Assembly: GCA_902729315.2 (NCBI GenBank) | Contig: LR746272.1 | Location: forward strand, 3,134,035 to 3,198,034 | Source of the DNA: Spirodela intermedia | Taxonomy: Eukaryota; Streptophyta; Magnoliopsida; Alismatales; Araceae | Direction: 5' to 3' | DNA: 64,000 nt | Part shown: positions 1 to 12,012 of the stretch, in pieces | How positions within the stretch are numbered: position 1 is the first letter of the stretch | Layout of the letters: each line of letters opens with the position of its first letter | Made by a program: the position numbers and the translations under genes | Notes under the pieces: generated by a model | Databases searched by the model: none | Seen by the model: the letters and a program-made list of their open reading frames with translations, nothing else | Told to the model about the DNA's origin: nothing

Positions 1-58
1 CCGACCTCGCATTTGTCCTGGTTTTACAGTTGAAATATTTCCATATTTGTTTCTTCAG

Positions 59-686
59 GACTGTAGAAATTCAGGGTATGATCGCAAGGTGATTGTGAGT
101 GGCGTCCTAATCTCCAACAATATTGCGAATCAAACCATTCTCTCAGACCTCCGCTCTCCTCACCTCAGTTGGGTTCTAAACTTGAGCTCTCTTCGGACTT
201 CATACACTTCGTGATCTTTGCAGGATTAGGAGAGAGGAGGCGAAGATCACGGCCTGGGAAAACTTGCAGAAAGCAAAGGCTGAGGCAGCCATAAGAAAGC
301 TGGAGGTTTGCATCTGATCAGAAAAAAACAAAATTCTTCTTTTAAAATTATGTAAATATATTTATTTAAAATAAAAAAAATTCAAACCCATGGATGCTTC
401 ATTGGTTCTAGCCGGTTCCATGTTTGTGTGAAAGAGGTTCTATCTCATGTCTACGATCTCTGCGCTTTCTTCTGTCCAGATGAAGCTCGAGAAGAAGAGA
501 TCCTCCTCCATGGACAAGATCTTGAAAAAGTTGAAGTCGGCTCAAGGAAAAGCCCATGATATGAGGAACGCTGCCGCTTCCAGCCAGGCTAATCAGGCTG
601 CGAGACCATCAAAAATGGTCTCGTCCTTCCGCAAGGCTGGCCAGATGAACCCTCTGAGAGCCTGCTTCACTTGCCACGTTTTCTAG
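59..686 (+). CDS. Remorin family protein, C-terminal part (5' truncated by window edge)
   Basis: This is the 3' end of a remorin gene. Remorins are plant proteins that associate with plasma-membrane nanodomains through their C-terminus. Three exons are visible: 59-88 (small, less certain), 224-305 and 480-686. The last two give RREEAKITAWENLQKAKAEA followed by a lysine-rich helix (MKLEKKRSSSMDKIL...). This is the coiled-coil Remorin_C domain. The protein ends in ACFTCHVF, the cysteine-containing end typical of one remorin subgroup, where Cys residues are candidate S-acylation anchors. Phases fit: 59-88 ends in AG, which joins G of the next exon to make Arg, and 305/480 is a phase-0 junction. 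The N-terminal, variable part lies outside the window. The gene is tail to tail with the DCL gene. Confidence 0.88.
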
Positions 687-740
687 CGTATCAGCTTATC
701 GATCCACATACAATCCGAGTAAGTTCCCTCCCTCATCAAA

Positions 741-850
741 TATTCAATCGGATTTTGACAGTAGATTAAATGCCCTCATTCAGAAACCGTAAGCAGGATA
801 TTCAATCAGGTTTTTTACAATGGATTAAATGACCTCACTCCGAAACACAA
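741..850 (+). repeat. Two-unit 58-bp direct repeat with decayed further copies
   Basis: A unit starting TATTCAATC at 741 recurs at 799. In both, the order is TATTCAATC, a T-rich stretch, GATTAAATG, CCTCA and GAAAC. Looser copies with GGATGTTCA/GATTAGATT wording continue to about 1210. It looks like an old minisatellite just after the remorin stop codon. Confidence 0.6.
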
Positions 851-2008
851 CGCAAAATCTTCATTTTGACTCTTTTTTTTTTTTTGTTGTTGTTGTTGTT
901 GCTTAAGTAAAACCTCATTCAAGCACACTCAAACTAGGATGTTCAATCTGATTCAAACTAGGATGCTCAACTATATTTGTATTATCTCTTACATAATCCG
1001 ATTTAGAAACACAGACTAGGATGTGATAAATCAGATATTGTCATCGAATGGAATTTTAGAAAAGTTAGGATATTCGATTAGATTATTATTTTTATTGCTT
1101 GAAAATTTCCATTCGGAAGCAGATTAGGATGTTCACTTCGATTTTTCATCAATGCTGAAATATCATTCGGAGACATAAATTAGGATGATTAGATTAGATT
1201 CTATATTTGATTAGAAGATCAGATTTCGTTTACTTCCTTTTTTTCTTCCCATCAAGAGAAATGTTTTGCCCCTCCCCCCAGGTACCCCTGTGGAAGCCAT
1301 GGCATGTCGCAGCCCCAGAGGTATGGCAAGAGAGTATCATATCATTGTACCCTGTATCATATCATTGCCAGATTTGGCGAGGTGGTCTCTGTGTGTGTAA
1401 TAATGAACTGCCAGTGGCTGTGGCCCGTGCCCAGAAGGGAAGGCCTCCTGTGGAAGCATCGGAACCTGCCCTAGAGCCTGCGGCTTTATTCTTTCCTTCC
1501 TTCTGGTAAGATTTATGTTGTAGCACAGCACTAAAATCCCGCTAAATAAATCCAATAAAATCGGGGTAAAATCGTAGGAAGTCAGCTCCTGATGTCTGCT
1601 CCATGTTCACAGTCGAATAGCATGTTCTTTCCTTCCCTCCCGGCTAGATTTTCTTTACAATAATCATCAGATTCTTGGTAGATTTTATTTACATGGGAAA
1701 AATCATGTAGGGTCGGCACCAAAATTCCTCAATTGGTGATGAACAATTCTCAGCAAATTATTCATTGATTTAAAAAAAACATCAGAAAAGGTTTAGCGAA
1801 GATTTTATTTCAATTTCAGATCCCTCAGCCCAAGAAGCGAATCTGGGATCATCACCTTGATAGGATATTCAAATAAGCGTTGACTTTTCCCTTTTTATCT
1901 TTCTTTCTTTCTCCCTCTTTTTTCCCTTTCTTCTTTCTTTCTTTTTCTTTTTCTTCCTTTTAATTCTTTTTTTTTGGGGGGCGGGAGGGGAACCGATGGT
2001 GACCGGCC

Positions 2009-2033
2009 AAAATAAAATAAAATAAAATAAAAT
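2009..2033 (+). repeat. (AAAAT)n microsatellite
   Basis: Five uninterrupted AAAAT units lie about 160 bp beyond the DCL stop codon, so possibly in the DCL 3' untranslated region. Confidence 0.85.
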
Positions 2034-2192
2034 TGAATCGTCCATTTTTTTACTCGGAAGGAATAAATTAGTGCAGCATGGGCAACGCTGAAGAGGAAAT
2101 GATAGAGCCAGCTTTACATAGATGGAAAGAAGGAAGGAAGGAAGAAGGGGGGAGGGGTTGACCTCCAATGATAAAAGGAAGGGCATCATCTA

Positions 2193-5100
2193 TTACTGCC
2201 TACGCTTCCGGAAATGCCGGAGGATGAAGCTATCCGCATAGAGGGGGTACTTATTCCTTATCAGACCCTTTATGCACTTCCAATATGAAAAGTCAATCAG
2301 CTCCCCATCTTTGCGGACTATGAATAGGCACCGCGAGCTCTCAAAGTCTGGATGATATCCAATCTAATAAGAACATGAAAAATCATCGCCTTAGTTAGAG
2401 CAACATTGACATGAGATTCATTGACTAAGTATTTATAAAACAGTCAACATCATAAACCCTAAACCTTAAACCCCAAGCTATAAGAAGATAATCATGCATG
2501 CCTTGAATCTATAGTCTAGTTTACATATAAATACATGCATATTCTCATGTTGAAGAGCACCTGTTGTTTCTTGAATATAACCATCTCGTAATATCAAGGG
2601 TGAAATAAATATAGAAAAATAAAAGAAAGAACAGATAGGTATATATGCTTAAATCAACCAAATGGTTCGACTTGAATACATTTCAGCGAGGGAAATTAAT
2701 CAGCAGGCATGGCCGGATCAAAAGATCAAGCATGAATGCATTTGTGAGCCAATCCTAATTAGTACCGCCTTCAGAATAAGATTTTGTAAACTTCCTAGTT
2801 CTTGGGTCAGAGCCCAGATTGTAAGTGTTCGCCGAGGTTTCTAATCCAGATGATCTCGTTCCATAAACCAGGAGTTGATAGACCTTCATAGCCAAAAGCA
2901 CTCAATACTCACTGGATTTTTCTCATCAGATTTGATCATGAAGACATGGTGGATACTTCACAAACTTCCAGATATGTTGATCAAACCCAGATCAACAGAT
3001 TTCAGCGAGGACTGATTATTGTAAAAGCCCGTTGACACCAATCCCTGGCCAAGCAGTTCTCGATCTAGAGACTGAAGTTTTTAGAACAAAAGAACATAGG
3101 TAATAGCCTCACTGTCTGAGCTAGGTGAAACCATTTTCCAGGTTCTCTCCTTCACTTGGTGAACGGTCTGACTGCAGACAGAGATACAGAATCGGTGAAA
3201 GATAGCCACTACTGGGGAGTAGCTCCAGTTTGATGGATGAAAACTATCACCGGCGATGGTAAGTAGGATTTCCCAAATATGGTAGCCCAGAACAAAGATC
3301 GCATCAAGGAAATGATAGTAAAGATCAGGAGAAGAGAGGATTGAGCCAAGCGGCGTCTTGGGTGGGTCCTCTTGACACTGATGATAGAAGCACAGAAAGA
3401 AATAGAAAAGAAATGAATCAGAGCTGCGGTGGGATGAGTGTTTCTCCACAAAGTCACACCATGCCACAGGTGAGGATGCGGATCGGGATTGGAGAAGCAA
3501 CTTGATTTAAGAGAGAGAGTGACATTGGCATATGATTTCAAGGCCATTTAGAGCACTTCAAACATGGATCATCAGGGGTTTGGGAGACTCCAAATGCAAG
3601 ATCAAAGAAGAAAATGACAGCAGCAACTACTGACTAGGATTTCAGATTCCCTTGCTTGTCCCAAGGAGATCGATCTGAGTCAAGATAAACAGCCTATGAA
3701 GATGAGGGCATGTCAACCTTTGAATCCTTGCCATTGCCGGGAGGGTTTTTTTCTTCTGATAAATCAATCATGGGCCTAAATCCGAGGATTTTTACTGTTT
3801 TAGCAAGAATTTTCGCCTTCTTTTTATACAAATCCAACCTGGAAATGTAGATAGGTAGGACGAATCAGACAAGCACAAGTTGTAACCAGATAGGATTGAC
3901 GTCAAGCAACAATCGACAACTGTCCGTGTCTACACTTTGAAATCATTGTCTGGCACCTATGCCCGTGTTTCTGATATAGAGTACATCAGTAAAGATAATA
4001 GGGCGATGTTTTTTTCTCAAAACAGAAAATCATGCACTCTGGCATCATGTGAGATCCTCTTTCCTTCTTATACATTAGCAAAGATTAAATGACAAAATTA
4101 GTAGGGTTTTGAGTCAAGCCAAAATCTCTTGGTACTGATTTGGGCGAGCCGAAAATGACTAATCATATATAAGAGAAGTTATTGTGTTTGAAATCAAGCT
4201 AAAAATTATAAACCTTATTTCGATAAGCAAAACTAATTTTCTTTAAAGTTTAATGATGAGGGAAGTAAATTTTAGCTGAGAGAGTCAACCACAAAGGGGG
4301 GTCAACATATCCGAAATTACAATATTTGCCCAAGAGTGTCAACACTCTTGCCCTTTAGTTAAATACTTAACATATTTAAAGTTACAGGTTAAACAAGAGT
4401 CAACACCTACTACGTCAAGCATGAATAATTATAAGCCTACAAAAGGATCATCCATGAGTGTTGAGATTCATAGTATGCCAAGCATCAACACATGAGATAA
4501 AGCATGGCATTATTTACACACAATTTTGACACGTATGAGGTAAATCTCAATAACTTATAAACCACAGAGCAAAAGGCATAGAAGTCAACATCAAGGTGAG
4601 GTAGGTCAACACTAAAAGTACTAAAGTATCAACAACTCGATGACAAGTCTTAACACGATTAAAGAGTTAAAAAGGGAAATTGGACAGTATTGACATTTGC
4701 AATTTTTTAGAAGTAAGATCTCAATCCAAAGAAACTGAAAAACTCGAAAAAACTATATCCTTCAGGAGGAAATATAGGCAATGATTAGTTTGAGGTTAAG
4801 GGCTAAAAAAGAATAAGTGACAAAAGGTATTGAGAACAACCATGATCCAAATTTTCCAGAAACTAAAAGCTATTAAAAGCAAGAGTGTCTTTATTCAAGC
4901 TGAAAGATTTGATGTTTAAAGGGCCATTAAAGGACCGCATGTTCTCTAAAAAAAAGGGCAAGGAAAAAATTTCATTGATGAACGGTTTCTCACTTCAGAT
5001 GTCAAGACAATCAATATTTTATTTTGTGCATGTGACACTAGTGCGCTCAATTGAGCTTCCAATCTTTCATAGTTTCCATAACCAAACTTTCTAAAGTGAT

Positions 5101-8043
5101 GAAAATATCAGAGAAATATTTGTGAGGGTATTTACACATACTCTCCATTCATCAACCTGATACTCTGATATAAAATTCTCAAGATTTATTCTGTAAGAGA
5201 ACTAGATTAGTTAACTAAAAATCAATAGGGAATGAGTAGAAGACATGTTAGTTACCCTGTGAATATGTCTTACCTTTCCATGTGGAACAATTCTACTATA
5301 CCCTCTTCAAGTATAGGCCGGATTCCTATGGACAATACGTTCTTTCACAAGTCTCAATGTCATACAAGGACCATTTATCATACGTTTTTGTGAGCAGACA
5401 GTCATAGCATTAAACGAAAAGAAAGGAAGGAAAGGATATCACAAAAGGACAACTGTATGAGGTCAGGAAGCAAGACTCTTGCCGTTTGAGATTGCTTTCA
5501 GACAATGCTCAAAGACCCTTTCAGTAATTCGCAACCTTCGTTATGACATAGAATGTAACTAAAATAAAGCTTATATGGTGTATGATGTAGACCATGCCAC
5601 CTGGTTATCTTGTTAGAATAGGACTATAATAAATTGATTTGATTAGAAAGAATTGCTGAGGTTTGCATCCAAGGAATGCTCGTATGTGCGATAGAAGGAA
5701 TCATCCTCTAACTATTTCAATTAGAAATAGAGATTAAGCCTCTCAAAAATGAAGTCCCTTCTCGCTATAAGGCAAACTCCCATTTCTGAATACACTATTA
5801 GACATGAAAAGGTTCAGCCAAATTCCCATACTTTGAGGGGTAGCATTTGGCCTCGTACTTACCTAGCATCATGCAGAAAAAAATTATACATTTTTCAAAT
5901 ACATTCACCCATTGTAAATGAAATTATGGTTAAATATTATCTACAAAGTTAAATATTTTTAAATATTTACATCAGTGAAGTACTGAAATAAGACAAGCGC
6001 TTGTCATTATGGCATCACAAGGTAAATTTAATATTCGTGTATGTAAGTTTAATCTATCCCTACATACAAGCTGTATTTTAATTAAATATTTATAAACTAT
6101 AATATATTTATTTTAAAAGGCATGACATAGTCGTCTTGCCTTGTCACCTAGGCACTATTCAATGGATCACTGCCTTGATCACTAGTCACCTAAAACATTG
6201 ATACAAATTCAATGACAAGTTTGGATAAGGATACTCTAATTGGTGAGTCCCTCAATAGTTAATTCAAACTCTGCAAAATGAAAGAAAACATCTTGAAGCT
6301 TATACATTGGAAAACGCATCAGAGTTCAAAACGGGGAGATCCACCTTGGCTTGGATTATTGATGCGCAAAGAAACAGTTTTGCTAACAATTGATTACCAT
6401 ATTCAGCCAGTGATAATATGCACAACTTTGAGATGTCACACAGAAGAAAAGAAAAGGTACTTTTGCATCAAAGGAACCAGTAAATAGTACTAATGAAAGA
6501 ACTTACTGTGATAAAATCAACTCCACATCCTATCTTGATTTCAAACTCTGGATGGTATGGCAGCAATCGTTCCAAAATCATCTTTTCATGCTCTGGACTT
6601 AATCTATCGCCACTTTCATACCTAAATAAAATTTCCATCATACGCAATTAGTAATGCATTAAAAGAAAACAATGATTATTAAACTTTCCAAATAAAAGCA
6701 TTCCAAAAACTAATATAAAACCACAACTATTCAAAGTCTTGTTGTCAAGGAAGCATTAAAATATACATGCAAAGTGAGAACCTCTTAACAACCTAAGAAA
6801 ATAAGTTCCTTTGTCCACCTCTATCATTGAGCAACTCCAGAACCAATCCTCCCCTCTATTCTCCGCATTCTTACATATTATTTGCAAGTGTTGCCAGTAT
6901 CATTCTCATGCACTCACTGATTCCCTATTAAAATCCGTGTACAACCATGCTGTGCTCAAGACCTAATTTCAAGATGTTCAATTTTACACGCACATTCTCT
7001 CTGCATCTCATTATTCGACATGTATAGAAAAATTTGCTCTTGAACAGTAAAAAACTATTTGATATTGTGCACATATTGACGGTAATTACTCAGACAGATT
7101 GATGACCAAAAATCTATAGACCGGTATTCTACGGGGGAAGTCAGCAGGGCCCTGATTTTTTATGACAGTAAGTGTTCAACTCCAAGAAATTCTATCAATA
7201 TCTCGGCAACAGAAAGGGGAAATAGTGTCTGATGCGATCCGCATGGAGGATTGTAATCAGCGTTCAGATTGACGGCCACAGAGATCTGCGCTTTGTACAG
7301 TGGGCGTTACGAGATTGAATGAAACAGCTAGAAATCCAATTGGATTAAGGTGCTGGAAGCCGGATGATAAGCATTTGGAATGACTGCTAATACTTAGTCA
7401 GATCCCTTGGGGTTTGAGGAAATCTGAACGCATCTAGTTTATTTGAGAGTCACTATCCCAATACATAATTAGAACAGAAGGAGGCAGCAGCTTTTCCTAT
7501 TTTTCTTGTCCGATTAGTCCGAAAGAACCGAGCCATTCTCATGCTCAAGGAAGCTTACTTTCCAGAGTGGAGGATCATCCTCACGAAGCTGACTAGGGGC
7601 ACAGTGTCCTGCAGTATCTGGTCTTCCCAGTCCACCCAATCTGGCTTTCTACGCCTCGAACCTCCCCGCGGCTCTTCGGTCGGTCTCCCGCCATCATCAA
7701 TCTCGTCAGCATCATCACATCTAGGGACCCCACCAGCCGACCCATCTTCCTCTTCTTCCTCGTCCTCCGGCAGAGGAGAGACAAGAGGCCGCCTCAATGG
7801 CCCCGGGTCTTGGGACGCCCCATGGGAGCCGCCGACCTTCCCAACCTGCGCCCCCTTGACGGCCCTGAGCGCGAGGATCCGGGCCGGCGAGGCAGAAAAT
7901 GGGAGGAACAGAAAGCAGGGAGAGTGGCCAAAGGAAGACGATGCGGAGCCACTGGCAATCCTGCCGCAATGGGGAGCAAATCGACAGGCGGCAGAACTGG
8001 ACAAGGAGGAAATCGCCATGGGCGACGCGGTTAAGGCCTGCAT
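2193..8043 (-). CDS. DCL: DCL-like plastid protein (DUF3223), three exons
   Basis: This is a homologue of tomato DCL (defective chloroplasts and leaves), a plastid protein needed for chloroplast development and plastid rRNA processing. Exons in transcript order are 8043-7559, 6621-6507 and 2363-2193, giving 256 aa. Phases fit: AA+G makes Lys at the first junction, and the second is phase 0. Residues 1 to about 60 are Ser/Ala-rich like a transit peptide. Met9 (8019, MAISSLSSS) is an alternative start. An acidic EDEEEEED stretch precedes the DUF3223 domain. Domain hallmarks are DWVDWEDQILQDTVPLV and RMILHSGK in exon 1, RLSPEHEKMILERLLPYHPE in exon 2, and IGYHPDFESSRCLFIVRKDG, FSYWKCIKGLI and YPLYADSFILRHFR in exon 3. 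The second intron is 4.1 kb of AT-rich DNA; a 139-codon open frame within it (3081-3500, minus) resembles nothing I know. Confidence 0.93.
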
Positions 8044-8056
8044 CTTTATCTCTTCT

Positions 8057-8083
8057 CTGCTGCTGCTGCTGCTGCTGCTGCTG
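8057..8083 (-). repeat. (CAG)9 trinucleotide repeat in DCL 5' leader
   Basis: Nine perfect CTG units on the plus strand read as CAG in the DCL transcript and end 13 nt before its ATG at 8043. A GGC-rich stretch lies beside it. It is in the untranslated leader and is not in the DCL reading frame. Confidence 0.85.
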
Positions 8084-8379
8084 CCGCCGCCGCTGCTGCA
8101 GCTCGCATCCTTCGGCGAGAATGCTTCCTCTTCCCCTCTCCCACGTTCTTCCGGCTCTCCAACTGCGGGAGGAGGAGCAGGGATTTACCGCAGCGCCGTG
8201 AAAGAAGCGAGAGAGAAGGGGATTTGGGGAGGTGGGAAGTGGGGGCGAAGCTGAGCCAAGAAGCTCTACGCCTTCTGTGGCTGGAATTCCCGATCGTCTG
8301 TTCTTCCAGGGAGGTCTGGATCCTCCTAATCGGATCCCGGCAGGTAGACCCAACTACCCATTTCTCGGCCGAAAATATA

Positions 8380-8445
8380 TGGGCCATGTTTCGAAACTAG
8401 TGGGCCTATATGACAACTCTTCTTGGCCCAAGCCTAGAAGGCCCA
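8380..8445 (-). promoter_or_regulatory. Cluster of four site II (TGGGCC) elements upstream of DCL
   Basis: TGGGCC occurs at 8380-8385 and 8401-8406, and its complement GGCCCA at 8425-8430 and 8440-8445, about 340-400 bp before the DCL ATG. Site II motifs are known TCP-factor sites in promoters of plant growth, ribosomal and organelle genes. Assignment to DCL is by position only. Confidence 0.5.
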
Positions 8446-9620
8446 TATCAGAACTTTCGAAATAAATTTAATTTTCCACCCTCCCAAGGATTCCTATAAA
8501 TATGTATAGCCCATGGGGAGGGTTTTTTTTCTCTAATATTTTTTTTCCATATATGTTTTTATGTAGAAACTGAAATTTCCATCCTCTTTGCGCCTCATTA
8601 ATGATGAATTAATTATTAATTCACGTAAATTAAGGAATTAAGAGGCTTCAAAAATGGAATAAACATCTTTTTTCATATCTTCATCAAAAAATAAATCCAT
8701 ATTTTAATAGGGATTATTCATATTTAGTCATTACCATTTTAACATATAAAATACTCATTAATTACTAGTCATTATCATTTTAACATATGAAAATAAATAA
8801 CCATATATGTTACTATTTATGTTGTGTCACAGGGACCTCCAGAGATGAGTGGGACAAGCATCTACTTTCATAGTAGCAGGACGACAACAACAACAACATC
8901 ACTTTCTTCTTAGTTTGTGAATTCCCTATATGAGGAATATTCTCAAGATTCTCTCGCATATCGAAAAGTCAAATATACCTGGAACCTTCCGTCTAACGCT
9001 ACAAGCACTGCCCCGAAGAGTGCAGCTTGTCTGGAACCTTCTAGAGTTTTTATAATTTTTTTTAGGCGAGAGGATCTCCTGATGAATAATCCTAGAATTT
9101 TGGAGTTGTCTATTTCTATTTTTGACCTATAAAATGGTATATTTTTGGTGAGTCAAATTTGGGTTTTTTTCGATTTTCTGGTCAAATATGTAAAAATCTG
9201 TGTGAATTTGTGAGCTGGAACTCCGAAAAAGTTCCTTTTTTTTCTCGGAGAAATATTTATATTTCTCTATACTTTTCCGTATTTCTCGGCCCACGTCACC
9301 GGGCCCCGGAGGCGAGAGTAAATATAGAAGGGACAAAAAAGAGAACGGCAACTCATCTAAAATTTCCAGCGAATGCGTACAAATTGCTGCACAGTCCTCG
9401 TGAGTAAGATTGTCAGAAAAGTACCTCGGAGCCGCCAAAGGCCACGTGGAGACGGCCGGCGCTCCAAGCGGAGAGCTCGTAGGCGTCGTGTATCGAGCGA
9501 AATGACGGATTTACCCCCTCATGGTTATGGTAGAAAGAATAGAGTTGTCCCCAACTCACAGCGGGATGGTTACGGCAGAGGAGGGTGGGGGTGGGGCCCA
9601 TGGGAGGGGTCTCTGTCCCC
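8446..9620. other. Divergent spacer between DCL and DUF1685 genes
   Basis: No gene is supported. The left half is AT-rich (8460-8820) with repeats of CATATATG and TTTTAACATAT wording. The right half holds two heat shock elements and a G-box (listed separately) and a (CAA)n run near 8884-8898. Open frames here show no recognisable domain. Confidence 0.6.
8978..9044. promoter_or_regulatory. Pair of heat shock elements
   Basis: The 11-mer CTGGAACCTTC occurs twice, at 8979-8989 and 9031-9041. The second copy continues as CTGGAACCTTCTAG (9031-9044), an exact match to the classical C--GAA--TTC--G heat shock consensus, and a TATA-like TTTTTATAA follows at once. The first copy is GGAACCTTCC, a perfect two-unit dyad. 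Neither flanking gene is a known heat-shock gene. Confidence 0.6.
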
Positions 9621-9634
9621 ACCTTCCGTATATA
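9443..9634 (+). promoter_or_regulatory. G-box and TATA box of the DUF1685 gene
   Basis: CACGTG lies at 9443-9448. TATATA lies at 9629-9634, about 135 bp before the ATG at 9770. No ATG occurs between the TATA box and the proposed start, which supports that start. Confidence 0.6.
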
Positions 9635-9769
9635 GAAGTCGTCATCTTCGTCCCCCTCGACCACACGTCTCAGGGAAGGTCTCCTCCCCCCCCGCCCCAG
9701 CTCTCGCCACCGGCCATCCCTCCTCCCCCGCCGGCTGGGGGGAGCTGCTTGGGCGGGAGATCGTCGGTG

Positions 9770-10825
9770 ATGGCGGATCCCAAGAAGGCCGCTGGCTCCG
9801 CCTCCGCGGGGCTGTTGCCTCCTCCTCTGCAGCCGCTTTTCAAGCAGCGGTCGTGGTCGCCGGACACGGATCGGGAGGAGGCATGGCAACGGCGGAAGGG
9901 CCTGTACAAGAATCGCCGGAAGGAGGCGGCGGCGGCCGGAGGTGGCGGCGGTGGCCATCGGCTCAGCCGGAGCGTGACGGATGAGGATCTCGAGGAGCTC
10001 CGAGGCTGCATCGATCTAGGGTTTGGCTTCGGTCTCGACTCCCCGGCGTCGTCCACCACGGCCTCTTCCTCGGACGACACGGACCGGCTCTCCGACACCC
10101 TCCCGGCGCTGGATCTGTACTACGCCGTCCAGCGGAGCTATCCCGGCTCCGTGGCGGCCCCGAGGGGGGTCAACGATCCTCCTTCGGCGCCATCGCCGGT
10201 GGACAGCCCCCTGGCCATCTATTCCCCAGGTATATGGCGATCCTCGCTCCGATGATCCAGTAGCATTCATACAGAATGATCGCATCGTTAGCCAGTTCAT
10301 AGTCGAGTCCAATGCCGTCCGAATGAAAACAATCCCTCCGCCGGCGGTTTCTGTGTGTGTTGGATCTCTTTCCGGCCAGATCTGCGCGCAACAGGGGGCG
10401 GAGATCCGCTCCTCCGCCTTCCCGCGGTCGTCGCCGGCGAGACACTTCCCACGATTTCCACGACTAGTTTTTCCAAATCACCGTAGATAGATTTCATCAC
10501 TGATAGCCCTCTGAGAATCACTCGTCGGCATTGTTGGATTGGATGAGGAAGAGAGGAGAAGATCATCTGTTGATCCCAGTTGAAAAACCTTCAGGTTGGT
10601 TGACATTACCGTATGATTAGATCATCGAGGACCACTTTTATATGATTAGATTTCCATCATTCACGGGCAGATTATTTTACCGATCGGAAGCAATTCGGCT
10701 AAACAATTAATTGACTTGTTCGTTCTTCCATGGCCATTGAAGGCGATAGCCCGCAGCAGGTGAAGAGAAGGCTGAAGCAGTGGGCCCAGGTCGTCGCCTG
10801 CTCCGTCCGCGTCCACTTGCCCTGA
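9770..10825 (+). CDS. DUF1685 family protein, two exons
   Basis: Plant DUF1685 proteins have no established molecular function. Exon 1 is 9770-10229 and exon 2 is 10743-10825. They join in phase 1 (G+GC, Gly) to give 180 aa. Exon 1 encodes MADPKKAAGSASAG, a WQRRKGLYKNRRKE basic stretch, then SVTDEDLEELRGCIDLGFGF, the family's signature, and DTLPALDLYYAVQ. Exon 2 gives the conserved tail: DSPQQVKRRLKQWAQVVACS, then VRVHLP. The ATG at 9770 is the first after the TATA box. The frame is open further upstream to 9521, but that part crosses the promoter and is not conserved in character. Composition is very GC-rich, like the HSF and nitrite reductase exons in this window. Confidence 0.88.
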
Positions 10826-11963
10826 CCACCACCACCACCACCTCCACCACCAGAAGAAGAAGAAGCCCAGAAGAAGAAGAAGACCAGAAGAAGAAGAAGA
10901 GGAAGACCAGAAGCTCTGGATGCGAACTGATGGAACCAATGCCCGATCCATCCTTCATCTCTCTCGCTCCATCTCCTCCTTTCGCCACCAATTCAATCTC
11001 GTAGAAGGAAGTTCTTCATTGCTGCCGGTTTTGTTCATTCCCTTCATCCTTCTTTAATCTTTATTTTTCCTTTCCGAAATTTTGCTGGATTCATGATTTC
11101 AGCTCTCCGATCTTGACGTCAGTCCGATCCAGATTGTACATGAATTAGATATAGCACAGACTTCTCCTCCCCAAGATCCGATCAAATCTCTTTCATTCTT
11201 CCCATCAAAATCCCTTCCCCCGGCGATCTTCCTCCCTGGCGGTTGCTTGCAAGCCACCGCCACCGCAACCGCTCCCTCCCCCTCCCCCTCCCACCGGAAG
11301 GTTCGCCGCAGCTGCTCTTGCTTGGGCGCCAAGTTTCCACTGTTGCTGGTCTTCTCCGCTCTCCATCTCTCTCTCACTTTTTTCTCTCTCTGGCGTTCCC
11401 TCTCATAATTGTTCCTCCTGCGAAGGCCGACCTCGTCTGACTCCATCTGAGCTGAGTCGGCCTTGGACGGCGCCGGAGAAGACGACCGGCGCCAGCGAGT
11501 GGCTGGCGTTGATTTCCAGCTGCCCACCAGCTCGGAGGGCCATTAATAAGAAGATAAGGGGGAGCAGCTCCGGCACGTGCCGGTCCGACATCCACAGGAG
11601 ATGACTTGGTAGTCTTCGTCTTCAGGCCTCCGACAACCGGCTGACCACGTCTCCCCTCGCAAGACTCCAAAACGGGGTATAAGCATAGATCTCATAGGCA
11701 CATGAGCCCCATAGGATTTATGCTTAGACCCATATGAACTTGTCATAGCTTGTAACTTTCATGAGAGATCATTAATAAAAAAGCATGATCTTATGGTCGT
11801 TTGGAGTCTAAGAGCTCATGACTTTGTTTCTGTCGCTTATGATGGGCTCCCTTCATGTCACTTAGCAAAATAAGGCTACAAGGCGAAATTTAAAGATCTG
11901 GAAGGCGTCCTCATATAATTAATTTATAGGATTTTTTCGTAAGCCCAGTGAGCGGATAGGAGG

Positions 11964-12012
<49 letters not shown>

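Larger units (their letters stand above)
687..2192. other. Intergenic spacer between remorin and DCL 3' ends
   Basis: No gene is supported here. The left half contains a decayed repeat with units such as TATTCAATC...GATTAAATG, a poly-T/(GTT)n run near 872-900, and pyrimidine-rich tracts at 1885-1970. An (AAAAT)n microsatellite occupies about 2009-2033. Both 3' untranslated regions must end in this spacer. Confidence 0.7.

Noticed and set aside
2452-2475. AAACCCTAAACC words as interstitial telomere repeat
   Set aside because: Only one to two imperfect units are present inside the DCL intron, which is too little to claim telomeric origin.
7541-8254. Plus-strand frame of 237 codons opposite DCL exon 1
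   Set aside because: It is antisense to a well-supported exon, with Ser and Leu runs from simple repeats.
7721-8387. Minus frames with poly-Gln or poly-Ala upstream of and across DCL exon 1
   Set aside because: They are other readings of the (CAG)9 leader repeat and of DCL exon 1; the DCL frame joins correctly to two conserved downstream exons.
9413-10098. Minus frames opposite the DUF1685 first exon
   Set aside because: They are GC-rich antisense shadows; the plus strand carries the family signature and a matching second exon.
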